Below the pieces are notes generated by a model, which made no database searches, had not been told where the DNA came from, and saw nothing but the letters and a program-made list of their open reading frames with translations. The position numbers were made by a program, and so were the translations under genes. DNA of 16,683 bases from an uncultured Allofournierella sp. (GTDB taxonomy: Bacteria; Bacillota; Clostridia; Oscillospirales; Ruminococcaceae): the NCBI GenBank assembly GCA_944382705.1, contig CALWNE010000008.1, positions 1 to 16,683 on the forward strand, written 5' to 3'. Shown here piece after piece: positions 1-6,430 of the stretch. How positions within the stretch are numbered: the stretch's first letter is position 1; the number at the start of each line of letters is the position of its first letter.

Positions 1-37
1 CCAGCTGTCCTCGATTTTCTGTGTTCTTTACCAGCAT
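1..37 (-). CDS. Start of a gene running off the left edge, possibly an IS1182-type transposase (partial)
   Basis: On the minus strand an ATG at 37 opens a frame reading MLVKNTENRGQL up to the window edge. An AGGGTGA ribosome-binding-like sequence lies just upstream, and a TATAAT hexamer lies at 60-55 without a good -35. From memory, N-termini of the form M-L-x-K-x-x-E-N-R-x-Q-(L/I) are typical of IS1182/IS5-like transposases, so this may be the beginning of an insertion sequence. Only 12 residues are visible, so the family call is inference; that a gene starts here is better supported. Confidence 0.4.
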   Translation of the reverse strand, partial: MLVKNTENRGQL

Positions 38-84
38 TTTTATCACCCTACACCATTATACCCCATTTTCTTCCATGATACGAG

Positions 85-112
85 AAAAAGGCCGCCTTTT
101 GGCGACCTTTTT
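85..112. terminator. Hairpin with flanking A and T runs, likely bidirectional terminator
   Basis: Arms 85-96 and 101-112 pair with one internal mismatch around a TTTT loop. The stem begins with five A and ends with five T, so either strand would give a GC stem followed by U residues. It lies beyond the stop of the minus-strand lipoprotein gene. Confidence 0.55.
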
Positions 113-122
113 CGACAGGCTG

Positions 123-153
123 AAACCACCGCCCAAAGGGCGGTGGTTTTTTT
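123..153 (+). terminator. Strong intrinsic terminator, plus strand
   Basis: Perfect 12-bp inverted repeat (123-134 and 138-149) with AAA loop, GC-rich stem (ACCGCCC/GGGCGGT) and a run of T to 153. The T run is on the plus strand, though no plus-strand gene lies to its left in the window. On the minus strand it could still slow transcripts leaving the lipoprotein gene at 221-763. Confidence 0.65.
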
Positions 154-220
154 GCATTTTGTTTGGATATTCCTCTTTGGTTTTCCACAGTCAATGGCTT
201 TTCATGTGGAAAACTCAGGC

Positions 221-763
221 TCACTGGCTGGCTGTTTCTGCTGCGGCAAGGCCCTGAACCGTAAGCCCGCCGCTGATGTAGTAAATACCGCTTAAAAAAG
301 ACAGCCCTATTTTGTATCGCTGCCCCGGCTGCAAACCGGTAAACTGAGCGGTCTGGCATTCGCCGCCGGTGGCAAAGGTCATGGTGTAGCCGTCCAGATA
401 TTCCCGGCCATTGCTGCCCTCTTTCCACAGGGTTACCAGATACTCGTTGATGCTGGGGCTCTCGGTGGTGGCGTAGCTGGTAATGGTAATGCTGTCAGAG
501 GCTGCGGTAAAATATTCGCTGAACCGGTTTTGCACATTGTTAAACACCATGTACATGGTGCCGGTGCCTTCATCGGTTTGGGTGGAAAAACGCAGGGTGG
601 TGTCCATGCCCTCCGGCCATTGGATGCTGCCCCCTGCTGTGGCTGTAACACCAACTTCTTCCTGGGGGGTGGTTTCCTCTCCCTCCGTATTGCATCCGGT
701 CAGGACACTCAGAGCCATGGCAGCGGCCAGCGCCAGTGCCAGCAGGCGTTTTGATACTTTCAT
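221..763 (-). CDS. Small secreted lipoprotein of unknown function
   Basis: 180 residues. The start at 763 is backed by a GGGAGG ribosome binding site eight bases or so upstream. Residues 1-24 form a lipoprotein signal peptide: KR, a hydrophobic alanine/leucine stretch, then lipobox LTGC with Cys24 as the predicted lipidated residue. An acidic, threonine-rich linker follows (EGEETTPQEE). The rest is rich in alternating polar and aromatic residues and ends with a motif of the FTGLQPGQRYKIGLSF type, which resembles the last strands of an FN3/Ig-like beta sandwich. I do not recognise a specific family. It is probably an outer-face membrane-anchored protein. It has its own promoter (858-886) and so is likely transcribed apart from the gene at 959-2227. 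Confidence 0.85.
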   Translation of the reverse strand: MKVSKRLLALALAAAMALSVLTGCNTEGEETTPQEEVGVTATAGGSIQWPEGMDTTLRFSTQTDEGTGTMYMVFNNVQNRFSEYFTAASDSITITSYATTESPSINEYLVTLWKEGSNGREYLDGYTMTFATGGECQTAQFTGLQPGQRYKIGLSFLSGIYYISGGLTVQGLAAAETASQ

Positions 764-857
764 AACTTCCTCCCTTTTGCTCTCCCTTTACAGCAACTAT
801 AAAGGGCAGCAGGTTCGGCTAATATCAGATATTTTTACAAAAAAGACCTGTTCTATT

Positions 858-886
858 ATTGTAATGCAAAATACCCCTTCTTACAA
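858..886 (-). promoter_or_regulatory. Sigma-A-type promoter for the lipoprotein gene
   Basis: Minus strand TTGTAA (886-881), 17-bp spacer, TACAAT (863-858). It sits about 95 bases upstream of the ATG at 763, after the stop of the preceding gene at 959. Confidence 0.6.
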
Positions 887-958
887 GGTATATCTTACCC
901 CAAACCCAGCAAAAAGTATACAAATTCCCCCATCTCAAGCACATCCCCCGGCCAGATT

Positions 959-2227
959 TCAACCTGCCTGCTGGTTTACCTTGGCCAGTGCCTGCTGTTC
1001 CTGGGCCGTTAAATCCGGCCAAAGGGTATTTGCAAATAGCGAATCATACCGGTACAGTCCGTAGCCATCCAATCCGGCCTGGCGCAGGTGTTCCACCATC
1101 TGGGCCAGATTTGTGCCAGTGCGCCACTGGGTTAGAGCCGTGGGATTGCTGCCCCCATCTCCTTCTCCCACCCGGTAGGCTCCTAGCCCCACATACAGGG
1201 CCACCTCATCGCACCGGCGCATCCCGGCCCATCGCTCCAGCATCTGCTCAAACCCAAACTGGGTATCTCCCGTTTGGGTTTGGTAATCAAAACCCCAGTA
1301 GATTTGAGGCAATATGTAATCCACATACCCAGGCTGAGCCATCCAAAGGGCCACATCGCTATACTGTGTGTTATAATTATTATCCATATTCCCTTGGGGA
1401 CTAATCCCAAGCCGTACCTGGGGCCACTGGGCCTTAATGCGCTGATACACCAGCTGCACCAGGTTGTTTACATTCTGCCGCCGCCAGTCCTCCAGAGAAA
1501 GCTGGGTGCCGCTTTCGGTGTATTGCTGGCTGTCAAACTCCGTCTCGGTGGTGGGGTAAAAATAATCGTCAAAATGAATGCCGTCCACCGGGTAGGCTGC
1601 CAGCACCTCCTCCACGCCCTGGGCAATCAGCTCCTGTGCCTGGGCACTTGCCGGGTCCAGATACAAGCCCTGGCTGGTCTGCCGTACCAGTTCCGGGTGG
1701 GTTTGTTGTAAGCTGCCCTCCCCCAGCTGGGGCACGCCCTGGGCGGATTGTACCCGATAAGGATTAATCCAGGCCTCCACCTCCAGCCCCTGGCTGTGGC
1801 ATACCTCCACCAGAATGGCCAAAGGGTCAAAGCCGGGATCCTGCCCTTGGGTGCCGGTACACAGATGACTCCAGGGAAACAGCTTGCTGGGATAGAGCGC
1901 ATCCCCAAAGGGGCGCACCTGGGCAATTACTGTATTGATGCCCAGGTTAGCGCAGTTCTGGGCCATCTGGCTTACCCCTTCCCGAAAAGCTTCTGCGCCA
2001 GAAAAATCAAAGTGCTGCCATTCCAGATAGCTCACCCATACCGCCCGGTACTCCTTTTGGGGGCTGCTTTCCCACTGGGCGCCTGGCTCCAGGCCCAGCT
2101 GGCCGGCCTGCTCCTGGACGGCGGGCTCTTTTTGTAAGTCAATTTCAGCCTCACCAAGCGCCGAGGCGCTGCATCCGGCCAGCAAAACCAGCGCTGCCGC
2201 CAGCCATACAAGAATGGTTTGTTTCAT
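959..2227 (-). CDS. Lipoprotein glycosyl hydrolase-like protein, GHL10/DUF187 family
   Basis: 422 residues from the ATG at 2227, which follows a strong AAAGGAGG site; the frame is open further upstream, but that stretch covers the antisense of a tRNA and a terminator. Residues 1-19 are a lipoprotein signal peptide with lipobox LLAGC (Cys19). The body, from about residue 60 to 400, has the family-10-like glycosylhydrolase pattern: YRAVWVSYLEW near the start, GINTVIAQVRPFGDALYPS, GLEVEAWINPYRV, VDGIHFDDYFYPTT (conserved acidic residues near residue 220), LGISPQG and DYILPQIYWGF. This is a TIM-barrel family (PF02638, YngK-like) of cell-surface proteins that probably act on glycans; substrate unknown. 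No clear promoter between the terminator at 2371-2416 and the start. Confidence 0.9.
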   Translation of the reverse strand: MKQTILVWLAAALVLLAGCSASALGEAEIDLQKEPAVQEQAGQLGLEPGAQWESSPQKEYRAVWVSYLEWQHFDFSGAEAFREGVSQMAQNCANLGINTVIAQVRPFGDALYPSKLFPWSHLCTGTQGQDPGFDPLAILVEVCHSQGLEVEAWINPYRVQSAQGVPQLGEGSLQQTHPELVRQTSQGLYLDPASAQAQELIAQGVEEVLAAYPVDGIHFDDYFYPTTETEFDSQQYTESGTQLSLEDWRRQNVNNLVQLVYQRIKAQWPQVRLGISPQGNMDNNYNTQYSDVALWMAQPGYVDYILPQIYWGFDYQTQTGDTQFGFEQMLERWAGMRRCDEVALYVGLGAYRVGEGDGGSNPTALTQWRTGTNLAQMVEHLRQAGLDGYGLYRYDSLFANTLWPDLTAQEQQALAKVNQQAG

Positions 2228-2370
2228 GGTGTCCTCCTTTGCCTGGGTTCCCTGCCTGTCCCACCGGGGCTGCCTTTGGGTTACTCTGGGGGCATATATA
2301 TGCGGCAGCCTTCGGCTTGTATGCCCTGCCTGCTCCTGTTTTTGGCTGGCTCCGCCGGTTTTGCTATATA

Positions 2371-2416
2371 AAAAGAGAACGCATTGCTGCGGCCATGGCA
2401 GCAATGCGTTCTTTTT
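2371..2416 (-). terminator. Intrinsic terminator after the CAT tRNA
   Basis: Fourteen-base perfect arms 2377-2390 and 2398-2411 (GAACGCATTGCTGC and its complement) with a 7-base loop. They are flanked by A-rich sequence on the left and T5 on the right, so it can work on both strands. It lies directly downstream of the minus-strand tRNA at 2420-2496. Confidence 0.85.
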
Positions 2417-2419
2417 AGC

Positions 2420-2496
2420 TGGTGGGCCATCCAGGACTTGAACCCGGGACCAATCGGTTATGAGCCGACAGCTCTGACCAGCTGAGCTAATGGCCC
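2420..2496 (-). tRNA. tRNA with anticodon CAT, probably tRNA-Ile2 (lysidine type), else tRNA-Met
   Basis: 77 bases including an encoded CCA (2422-2420). Acceptor stem GGGCCAT/ATGGCCC, D arm AGCTCAGCTGGTCAGAGCT, anticodon stem-loop TCGG-CTCATAA-CCGA, T arm with GGTTCAAGTCC. The anticodon arm GGCTCATAACC matches what I remember of Firmicute tRNA-Ile2, where TilS converts C34 to lysidine to read AUA, better than elongator tRNA-Met (usually GGTTCATACCC). The assignment between Ile2 and Met needs a tRNA model. It has its own promoter and terminator. Confidence 0.93.
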
Positions 2497-2507
2497 TTAT
2501 CCCGTTT

Positions 2508-2536
2508 AGTATACCAAAGGGGCACAAAAAAATCAA
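2508..2536 (-). promoter_or_regulatory. Promoter of the CAT tRNA
   Basis: Minus strand TTGATT (2536-2531), 17-bp spacer, TATACT (2513-2508), placed 12 bases before the tRNA 5' end. Confidence 0.75.
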
Positions 2537-2577
2537 GCTGCACCCCTGTTTTTGTTGCTGTTTTTTCGGTCTGCCCT

Positions 2578-3186
2578 TTACAATCCAATCTTATACAGCA
2601 AGCGGGTGGTCAGCTCTCCAAAATGCTGCAAATCATTGGTCATTACCTGGGCAAACCCCATCGGCATAAAGTAATCCTCATCTTCTCTGTGGACGCCAGC
2701 ACTCCAGTTCAGGTAACTGCCTTCATACACAGTACACCGGTGCAGCTGCCGCATCAGGGCCGCAATGGAGATGGTACGCCGCCCCAGGCAGGCCCCCACA
2801 AACTCCACACAGGTAAAACTGCAGGGCAGTGCAAGATGAATGCCCAGCACACTGAGAAGGGCGCCGTATGTATTGTAAATCATTTCATCGGGTTTGGACT
2901 GGCACACCTGCAAGATATGCTCCATCCGCCGGGCCTGCTGGTCGGTCAAATACACCTTGCAGACCCGTATGGGCACATCACCCTTTTCGCACAAGCGGCT
3001 GGCATGCTCCACCACAAACCCGCCCGCCAGGGCATCGTATTTATTGCGTCTGGCAAAGGAATAGCACAGGCTCAAAGTTGCATCCATGCTGATGGAAACA
3101 TGGTTATAGGGCACGCCCGTCACCCTGCGGATGATGCGGCCTAAATTGGTATTGGTCCGGGAAAACATTACATAAACATAAGGCAT
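2578..3186 (-). CDS. YiiX-like permuted NlpC/P60 (papain-fold) protein
   Basis: 202 residues from the ATG at 3186, preceded by AGGAGG; the open frame extends upstream only through antisense tRNA sequence. There is no signal peptide. The fold assignment rests on the order of the likely catalytic residues: His29 in GVPYNHVSISMD and Cys126 in SFTCVEFVG, His before Cys as in circularly permuted NlpC/P60-type families (YiiX/YaeF, LRAT-like). Members hydrolyse or transfer amide or ester bonds on peptides or lipids; the substrate here is unknown. Motifs between include the opening MPYVYVMFSRTNTNLGRIIR and a stretch YNTYGALLSVLGIHL ahead of the Cys. The gene lies between two tRNA loci and has no visible promoter of its own, so it may depend on read-through of the terminator at 3315-3354. 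Confidence 0.75.
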   Translation of the reverse strand: MPYVYVMFSRTNTNLGRIIRRVTGVPYNHVSISMDATLSLCYSFARRNKYDALAGGFVVEHASRLCEKGDVPIRVCKVYLTDQQARRMEHILQVCQSKPDEMIYNTYGALLSVLGIHLALPCSFTCVEFVGACLGRRTISIAALMRQLHRCTVYEGSYLNWSAGVHREDEDYFMPMGFAQVMTNDLQHFGELTTRLLYKIGL

Positions 3187-3216
3187 CCTGCCACCTCCTG
3201 TTTGGGATATGCTATG

Positions 3217-3272
3217 CAGGCAGAGGTGCATTTTCTCCGCTCTGCCTGTGGCGTTCCTGGCTCGATGAACGC
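3217..3272 (-). other. Two small hairpins in the leader of the YiiX-like gene
   Basis: CAGGCAGAG/CTCTGCCTG (3217-3225 with 3240-3248, 9 bp) and GCGTTC/GAACGC (3251-3256 with 3267-3272) lie in tandem between the tRNA terminator and the ribosome binding site at about 3195. They match no riboswitch I recognise. Confidence 0.35.
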
Positions 3273-3314
3273 CCTGTATTGCTGTGCCTGGGCAAAAGCC
3301 GCCCCTGGCAGATA

Positions 3315-3354
3315 ATAAAAAACAAGGGCACACTGCAAAACAGTGTGCCCTTGT
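3315..3354 (-). terminator. Intrinsic terminator of the Glu-Lys-Asn tRNA operon
   Basis: Perfect 14-bp arms 3322-3335 and 3341-3354 around a 5-base loop; on the minus strand the stem is followed by a T run (complement of the A run at 3316-3321). It lies immediately after the tRNA-Asn CCA. Confidence 0.9.
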
Positions 3355-3356
3355 GC

Positions 3357-3432
3357 TGGCTCCCCAAGTTGGACTCGAACCAACGACCCTGCGGTTAACA
3401 GCCGCATGCTCTACCGACTGAGCTATTGAGGA
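3357..3432 (-). tRNA. tRNA-Asn(GTT)
   Basis: 76 bases with encoded CCA. Acceptor TCCTCAA/TTGGGGA, D arm with AGCTCAGTCGGTAGAGC, anticodon loop CTGTTAA between GCGG and CCGC, T arm GTTGG-TTCGAGT-CCAAC. Last tRNA of a three-gene minus-strand operon, just before its terminator. Confidence 0.96.
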
Positions 3433-3437
3433 ATAAC

Positions 3438-3513
<76 letters not shown>

Positions 3514-3517
3514 ATAA

Positions 3518-3592
3518 TGGTGACCCGTGGGAGAATCGAACTCCCGTTTGCGGCGTGAGAGGCCGCCGTCTTGACCGCTTGACCAACGGGCC
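3518..3592 (-). tRNA. tRNA-Glu(CTC)
   Basis: 75 bases with encoded CCA. Acceptor GGCCCGT/ACGGGTC (one G-U), anticodon loop CTCTCAC between GCGGC and GCCGC, T arm CGGGA-TTCGATT-CTCCC-like with GTTCGATTC. First gene of the operon, about 12 bases after the expected transcription start. Confidence 0.93.
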
Positions 3593-3610
3593 ACATCTGA
3601 CAGCTTCATT

Positions 3611-3639
3611 ATTATAACCCGGCTATCTCTGTTTGTCAA
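3611..3639 (-). promoter_or_regulatory. Consensus promoter of the tRNA operon
   Basis: Minus strand TTGACA (3639-3634), 17-bp spacer, TATAAT (3616-3611): a perfect sigma-A match, with A/T-rich sequence upstream. This is the strongest promoter in the window, as expected for stable RNA genes. Confidence 0.92.
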
Positions 3640-3687
3640 CGGTTTTTCTTAAAAAAATTCAATTTTTTCAAAATTCTTTTTTTCAGT

Positions 3688-4407
3688 CTATTCCAACCCC
3701 AACCGCTGGGCCTGACTTTGGGTAAGGTAGCCGCATTGTTTCATCCGTCTCCATACCTGCCGCTGCCGCTGCCGGGCCAGTTCAGGGTTTTCGGTGGGTG
3801 CATACACCGAAGGTGCATTGGGCACACCGGCCATCATGGTGCATTGGTCAAAATCCATCTGCCCGGGGTCAATGCCATAGTATCCCTGCGCAGCTTGACC
3901 AATACCGTAATACCCCTCTCCAAAATAAATGCTGTTTACATACAGCTCCAAAATCTCCTCTTTCGAGTAGTTTTGCTCCAAATCCCAGCTCATAAACACC
4001 TCGGCAATTTTACGCTCCACCAGTTTTTCCTGGGTAAAATACATGGTTTTGGCCAATTGCTGGGTAATGGTACTGCCTCCCTGGTCGTAGCTGCCGCTTT
4101 TGATGTTATAAAGCAATGCACGCACCAGGGCAATGAGGTCAATGCCCTGGTGGATGTAAAACCGCTTATCCTCCACCGCAATCACTGCATCCAGATAGGT
4201 TTGAGGCAGTTGTTCCAGTGGGGTATAGCCCTCCTCCTGCTGAAGCTGGGCCACTTTTTGGGGCAGCGGCATTTGTGCCAAAGCCTGCCGGTACAGCTGG
4301 TATCCTTTGGTGGTAAGGCGCCCCACCCAAACTGCCCCTACCAAAGTAACCAGCAGTACCAAAATCAAGAGTGCCCACCCCACTCCATGGCGCTGTTTGT
4401 GCTGCAT
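3688..4407 (-). CDS. Monofunctional peptidoglycan glycosyltransferase (GT51)
   Basis: 239 residues. The start at 4407 follows AAAGGGGGG. A basic N-terminus (KQRH) and one membrane segment at about residues 10-30 anchor it with the catalytic domain outside. The GT51 motifs are present in order: AVEDKRFYIHQGID (catalytic Glu79 and Asp80), GGSTITQQLAK (110-120), RKIAEVFMSWDLEQ, KEEILELYVNSIYFG (second catalytic Glu at about 150) and AGVPNAPSVYAP. The sequence ends soon after the last motif, so there is no penicillin-binding transpeptidase domain; the length fits MtgA/SgtB-type monofunctional enzymes that polymerise lipid II. It stands alone between terminators. Alternative reading as a truncated class A PBP is unlikely, because the C-terminus is complete at the usual monofunctional boundary. 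Confidence 0.93.
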   Translation of the reverse strand: MQHKQRHGVGWALLILVLLVTLVGAVWVGRLTTKGYQLYRQALAQMPLPQKVAQLQQEEGYTPLEQLPQTYLDAVIAVEDKRFYIHQGIDLIALVRALLYNIKSGSYDQGGSTITQQLAKTMYFTQEKLVERKIAEVFMSWDLEQNYSKEEILELYVNSIYFGEGYYGIGQAAQGYYGIDPGQMDFDQCTMMAGVPNAPSVYAPTENPELARQRQRQVWRRMKQCGYLTQSQAQRLGLE

Positions 4408-4543
4408 TGCTGCCCCCCTTTGTGTAAATTTTTAAATCTTTCTTTAGCATATACCAATTTTATACAAAATGCTACTCCCATGCAGCACTTCCAAAAGATT
4501 TTCTTTGCTTAAAACGACCTGTTTTCCCCTTTTTCTTCAAATA

Positions 4544-4572
4544 AAAAAAGAGAGCCAGCGGCTCTCTTTTTT
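4544..4572. terminator. Bidirectional intrinsic terminator after the phosphodiesterase gene
   Basis: Thirteen-base perfect arms 4544-4556 and 4560-4572 with an AGC loop; six A then GAGAGCC, mirrored by GGCTCTC then six T. It overlaps the stop codon of the gene at 4571-6082 and separates it from the GT51 gene. Confidence 0.85.
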
Positions 4573-6082
4573 ATACTGCTGTGTTTGATTCAAAAACAGG
4601 AGCGGTGCACTGCTCCATCAGCTCTGCAAAACGCTTGGGGTCCACCGGGCGGCTAAAATAATACCCCTGCACATTCTGGCAGCCGCAATCCCGCAAAAAC
4701 CGGTACTGTTCTGGGGTTTCCACTCCTTCGGCAATGGTAACCACCTTCAGGCTTTGTGCCAGCAAAACGGCATGGCGCACAATGCTTTCGCCTTTTTCTG
4801 TTCCAATGGAGGCAATAAAGCTGCGGTCAATTTTAAGCACATCAAAATTCAGCTGGTGCAATGCCTTGAGGGAGGAGTACCCCACTCCGTAATCATCCAG
4901 CGAAACCGAAAATCCCCGCTGGTGCATCTGGGCAATTTGCCGGTGCAGTGCCTGCTCGTTTTCCTGCATATGGCTTTCGGTAATCTCCAGCTGAATCAAA
5001 TCGGCCGGCACCCGGTAGCGGCAAAGTTGAGCGGTAAGAAACTCCATAACATCCTGATTTTCCAGGTAGGCCCTGGAAATATTGATGGAAATCGGCACCA
5101 CCGGCAGCCCCTGCTGCCGCCAGTCACGCATCAGACGGCATACCTTGCAGAACATCAGCTGGTCAATTTGCCGAATGCTGCCGTTGCGCTCGCATATCTC
5201 AATAAAAGCAGCAGGGCTTTCCAGAGTGCCATCACTCCTGCGCCAGCGCACCAGAGCCTCGGCCCCAATCATCCGGCCGGTCACTGCATCGTACTGGGGC
5301 TGGAACCACGGCTCAAATTCTTCATTTTTTAATGCCTGTTCCACCTGGTCTTCCAGCTGCTTTTGAGCCAGTGCCCTACGGTAAATTTCCTGATCAAAGT
5401 AAACAAAGGGTTGATTTTTCTGCTTTGCCATCCGCAAAGCGGTAATGGCGTAGTTGTATTGGTTTTCAACGCCCACCTTATCTTCCGGATTCATCAAATA
5501 GATGCCGGCAGTCAAATTTACCCGCACGGAGGCAGGCTTTAGTGGCGCCGCCGCAATGGTTTTGCAGGTCTGCATCACCCAATCTTCCAGTTCCTGCTGA
5601 TTTTTGTAAAATTTAATCACCACAAACTGGTCTGCCTGGGCGTGGATCAGGGTTTCCTTTGGCTGTGCTGCCTGCTGCAGCAGTTTGCTGACCTGCTGCA
5701 GCACCTTGTCGCCCACCTGCGCGCCGTACATTTCGTTGATGATACGGAACCGGTTTATATCAAAGGCCACCATGGCAACCTTTCGTTCCTCCGCCGGGGC
5801 CAGGATAACCTCCAATTTATCTCGGAGATAGGCCTTGTTGCGGGAGTTGGTCAAAGGGTCCCGGTAAGCAAGCTCCATTAAATATTGCTTGCCTCTGCGC
5901 AGTACAGCATACAACTTTAGTAAGCATCCGCTGGATACAACCAGCAGAATGCTGCAAATCAAAAACAGCGTGGTATCAGACCTGTTGATATACAGCTCCA
6001 CCAAACCCACCAGACCTGTTGCAACCATTAAGGCTACACAAAAAACATAGAACGCATCCTGAACGGTTCGCTTTTGACTCAC
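4571..6082 (-). CDS. Membrane-anchored c-di-GMP phosphodiesterase, degenerate GGDEF plus intact EAL
   Basis: 503 residues from a GTG at 6082, chosen because AAAGGAAG lies 7 bases upstream; an ATG at 6124 lacks a ribosome binding site. Two membrane segments (about 9-32 and 38-61) are followed by a GGDEF-fold domain (about 70-230) with RDPLTNSRN but AQADQF at 148-153 in place of GGDEF, so diguanylate cyclase activity is unlikely, though GTP binding remains possible. The EAL domain (about 245-500) keeps EAL at 275-277, Asn334, Glu366, DDYGVGYSS at 396-404, Lys417-x-Asp419, AEGVE and QGYYFSRP, so it should cleave c-di-GMP to pGpG. The gene is alone between a terminator and the presumed invertible promoter at 6120-6453, so its expression is likely bistable. 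Lowering c-di-GMP usually favours motility over adhesion. Confidence 0.93.
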   Translation of the reverse strand: MSQKRTVQDAFYVFCVALMVATGLVGLVELYINRSDTTLFLICSILLVVSSGCLLKLYAVLRRGKQYLMELAYRDPLTNSRNKAYLRDKLEVILAPAEERKVAMVAFDINRFRIINEMYGAQVGDKVLQQVSKLLQQAAQPKETLIHAQADQFVVIKFYKNQQELEDWVMQTCKTIAAAPLKPASVRVNLTAGIYLMNPEDKVGVENQYNYAITALRMAKQKNQPFVYFDQEIYRRALAQKQLEDQVEQALKNEEFEPWFQPQYDAVTGRMIGAEALVRWRRSDGTLESPAAFIEICERNGSIRQIDQLMFCKVCRLMRDWRQQGLPVVPISINISRAYLENQDVMEFLTAQLCRYRVPADLIQLEITESHMQENEQALHRQIAQMHQRGFSVSLDDYGVGYSSLKALHQLNFDVLKIDRSFIASIGTEKGESIVRHAVLLAQSLKVVTIAEGVETPEQYRFLRDCGCQNVQGYYFSRPVDPKRFAELMEQCTAPVFESNTAV

Positions 6083-6117
6083 TGTGCTTCTTCCTTTCGT
6101 AGATGCCGCCTTGAAGC

Positions 6118-6141
6118 ACCACATAATTTCAATTATGTGGT
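6118..6141. repeat. Dif-like recombination site 1 (proximal to phosphodiesterase gene)
   Basis: Near-perfect palindrome with 11-base arms, 6118-6128 and 6131-6141, and central TC. The 20-base core (6120-6139) is the reverse complement of CACATAATTGAAATTATGTG, the core of the other two sites. It has the dif-type layout CATAA, six bases (TTTCAA), TTATG. Because the middle six bases are not self-complementary, it lies inverted relative to sites 2 and 3. It falls in the 5' leader of the phosphodiesterase transcript, where it would also fold into a hairpin. Confidence 0.85.
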
Positions 6142-6168
6142 CATCCAAAATCTGAAAATTTGAAAAAA

Positions 6169-6196
6169 TTGGTGCAAAATCTTTTTCGATTATACT
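6169..6196 (+). promoter_or_regulatory. Weak opposed promoter inside the switch
   Basis: Plus strand TTGGTG (6169-6174), 16-bp spacer, TATACT (6191-6196). It overlaps the -10 of the minus-strand promoter, so the two may exclude each other. In this orientation it would read toward the 3' end of the recombinase gene in antisense; after inversion it would face the phosphodiesterase gene, but through the hairpin at 6277-6306. Confidence 0.35.
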
Positions 6197-6217
6197 AAAA
6201 TCACCGTTTTTTTGCAA
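6189..6217 (-). promoter_or_regulatory. Promoter of the phosphodiesterase gene, inside the invertible segment
   Basis: Minus strand TTGCAA (6217-6212), 17-bp spacer, TATAAT (6194-6189), preceded by TAG so the -10 context is good. Transcription would start near 6182, cross site 1 and reach the GTG at 6082, giving a leader of about 100 bases. Only this orientation points it at the gene. Confidence 0.8.
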
Positions 6218-6276
6218 TGAACCCAGCAAAGAGAGGAAAAATTCCCGTCTAAATTTTAATTTCAGACAGCACAAAA

Positions 6277-6306
6277 AGACTGGCCGATAAAAAAATCGGC
6301 CGGTCT
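6277..6306 (-). terminator. Terminator within the switch, between recombinase gene and promoter
   Basis: Arms 6277-6288 and 6295-6306 around a loop of six A, core GGCCGAT/ATCGGCC. On the minus strand the stem is followed by TTTTTG, with one C-A mismatch in the outer stem; on plus there is a G-U pair instead and no immediate T run. It would stop transcripts leaving the recombinase gene before they reach the phosphodiesterase gene. Confidence 0.7.
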
Positions 6307-6379
6307 ATTGCTGTTTTCGAGTTTTTTTATTTAAATCTGCGATTTTAAAAAAATCTAAAAGAAAAAACGGCAAGCAAAC

Positions 6380-6399
6380 CACATAATTGAAATTATGTG
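6380..6399. repeat. Dif-like recombination site 2
   Basis: CACATAATTGAAATTATGTG exactly; arms of 9 bases around GA. With two flanking bases on the left (AC) it shares 22 bases with the reverse complement of site 1 (6118-6139 side). It is in direct orientation to site 3, 54 bases away start to start. A TATAAT follows at 6401-6406 on plus with no fitting -35. Confidence 0.85.
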
Positions 6400-6430
6400 T
6401 TATAATATCTCTACATACTTTGGCCTGAGA

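Noticed and set aside
6082..6274. Longer phosphodiesterase start at 6274 or 6124
   Set aside because: The 6274 start lies upstream of the predicted promoter, and the 6124 ATG lies in the recombination site without a ribosome binding site; GTG at 6082 has AAAGGAAG.
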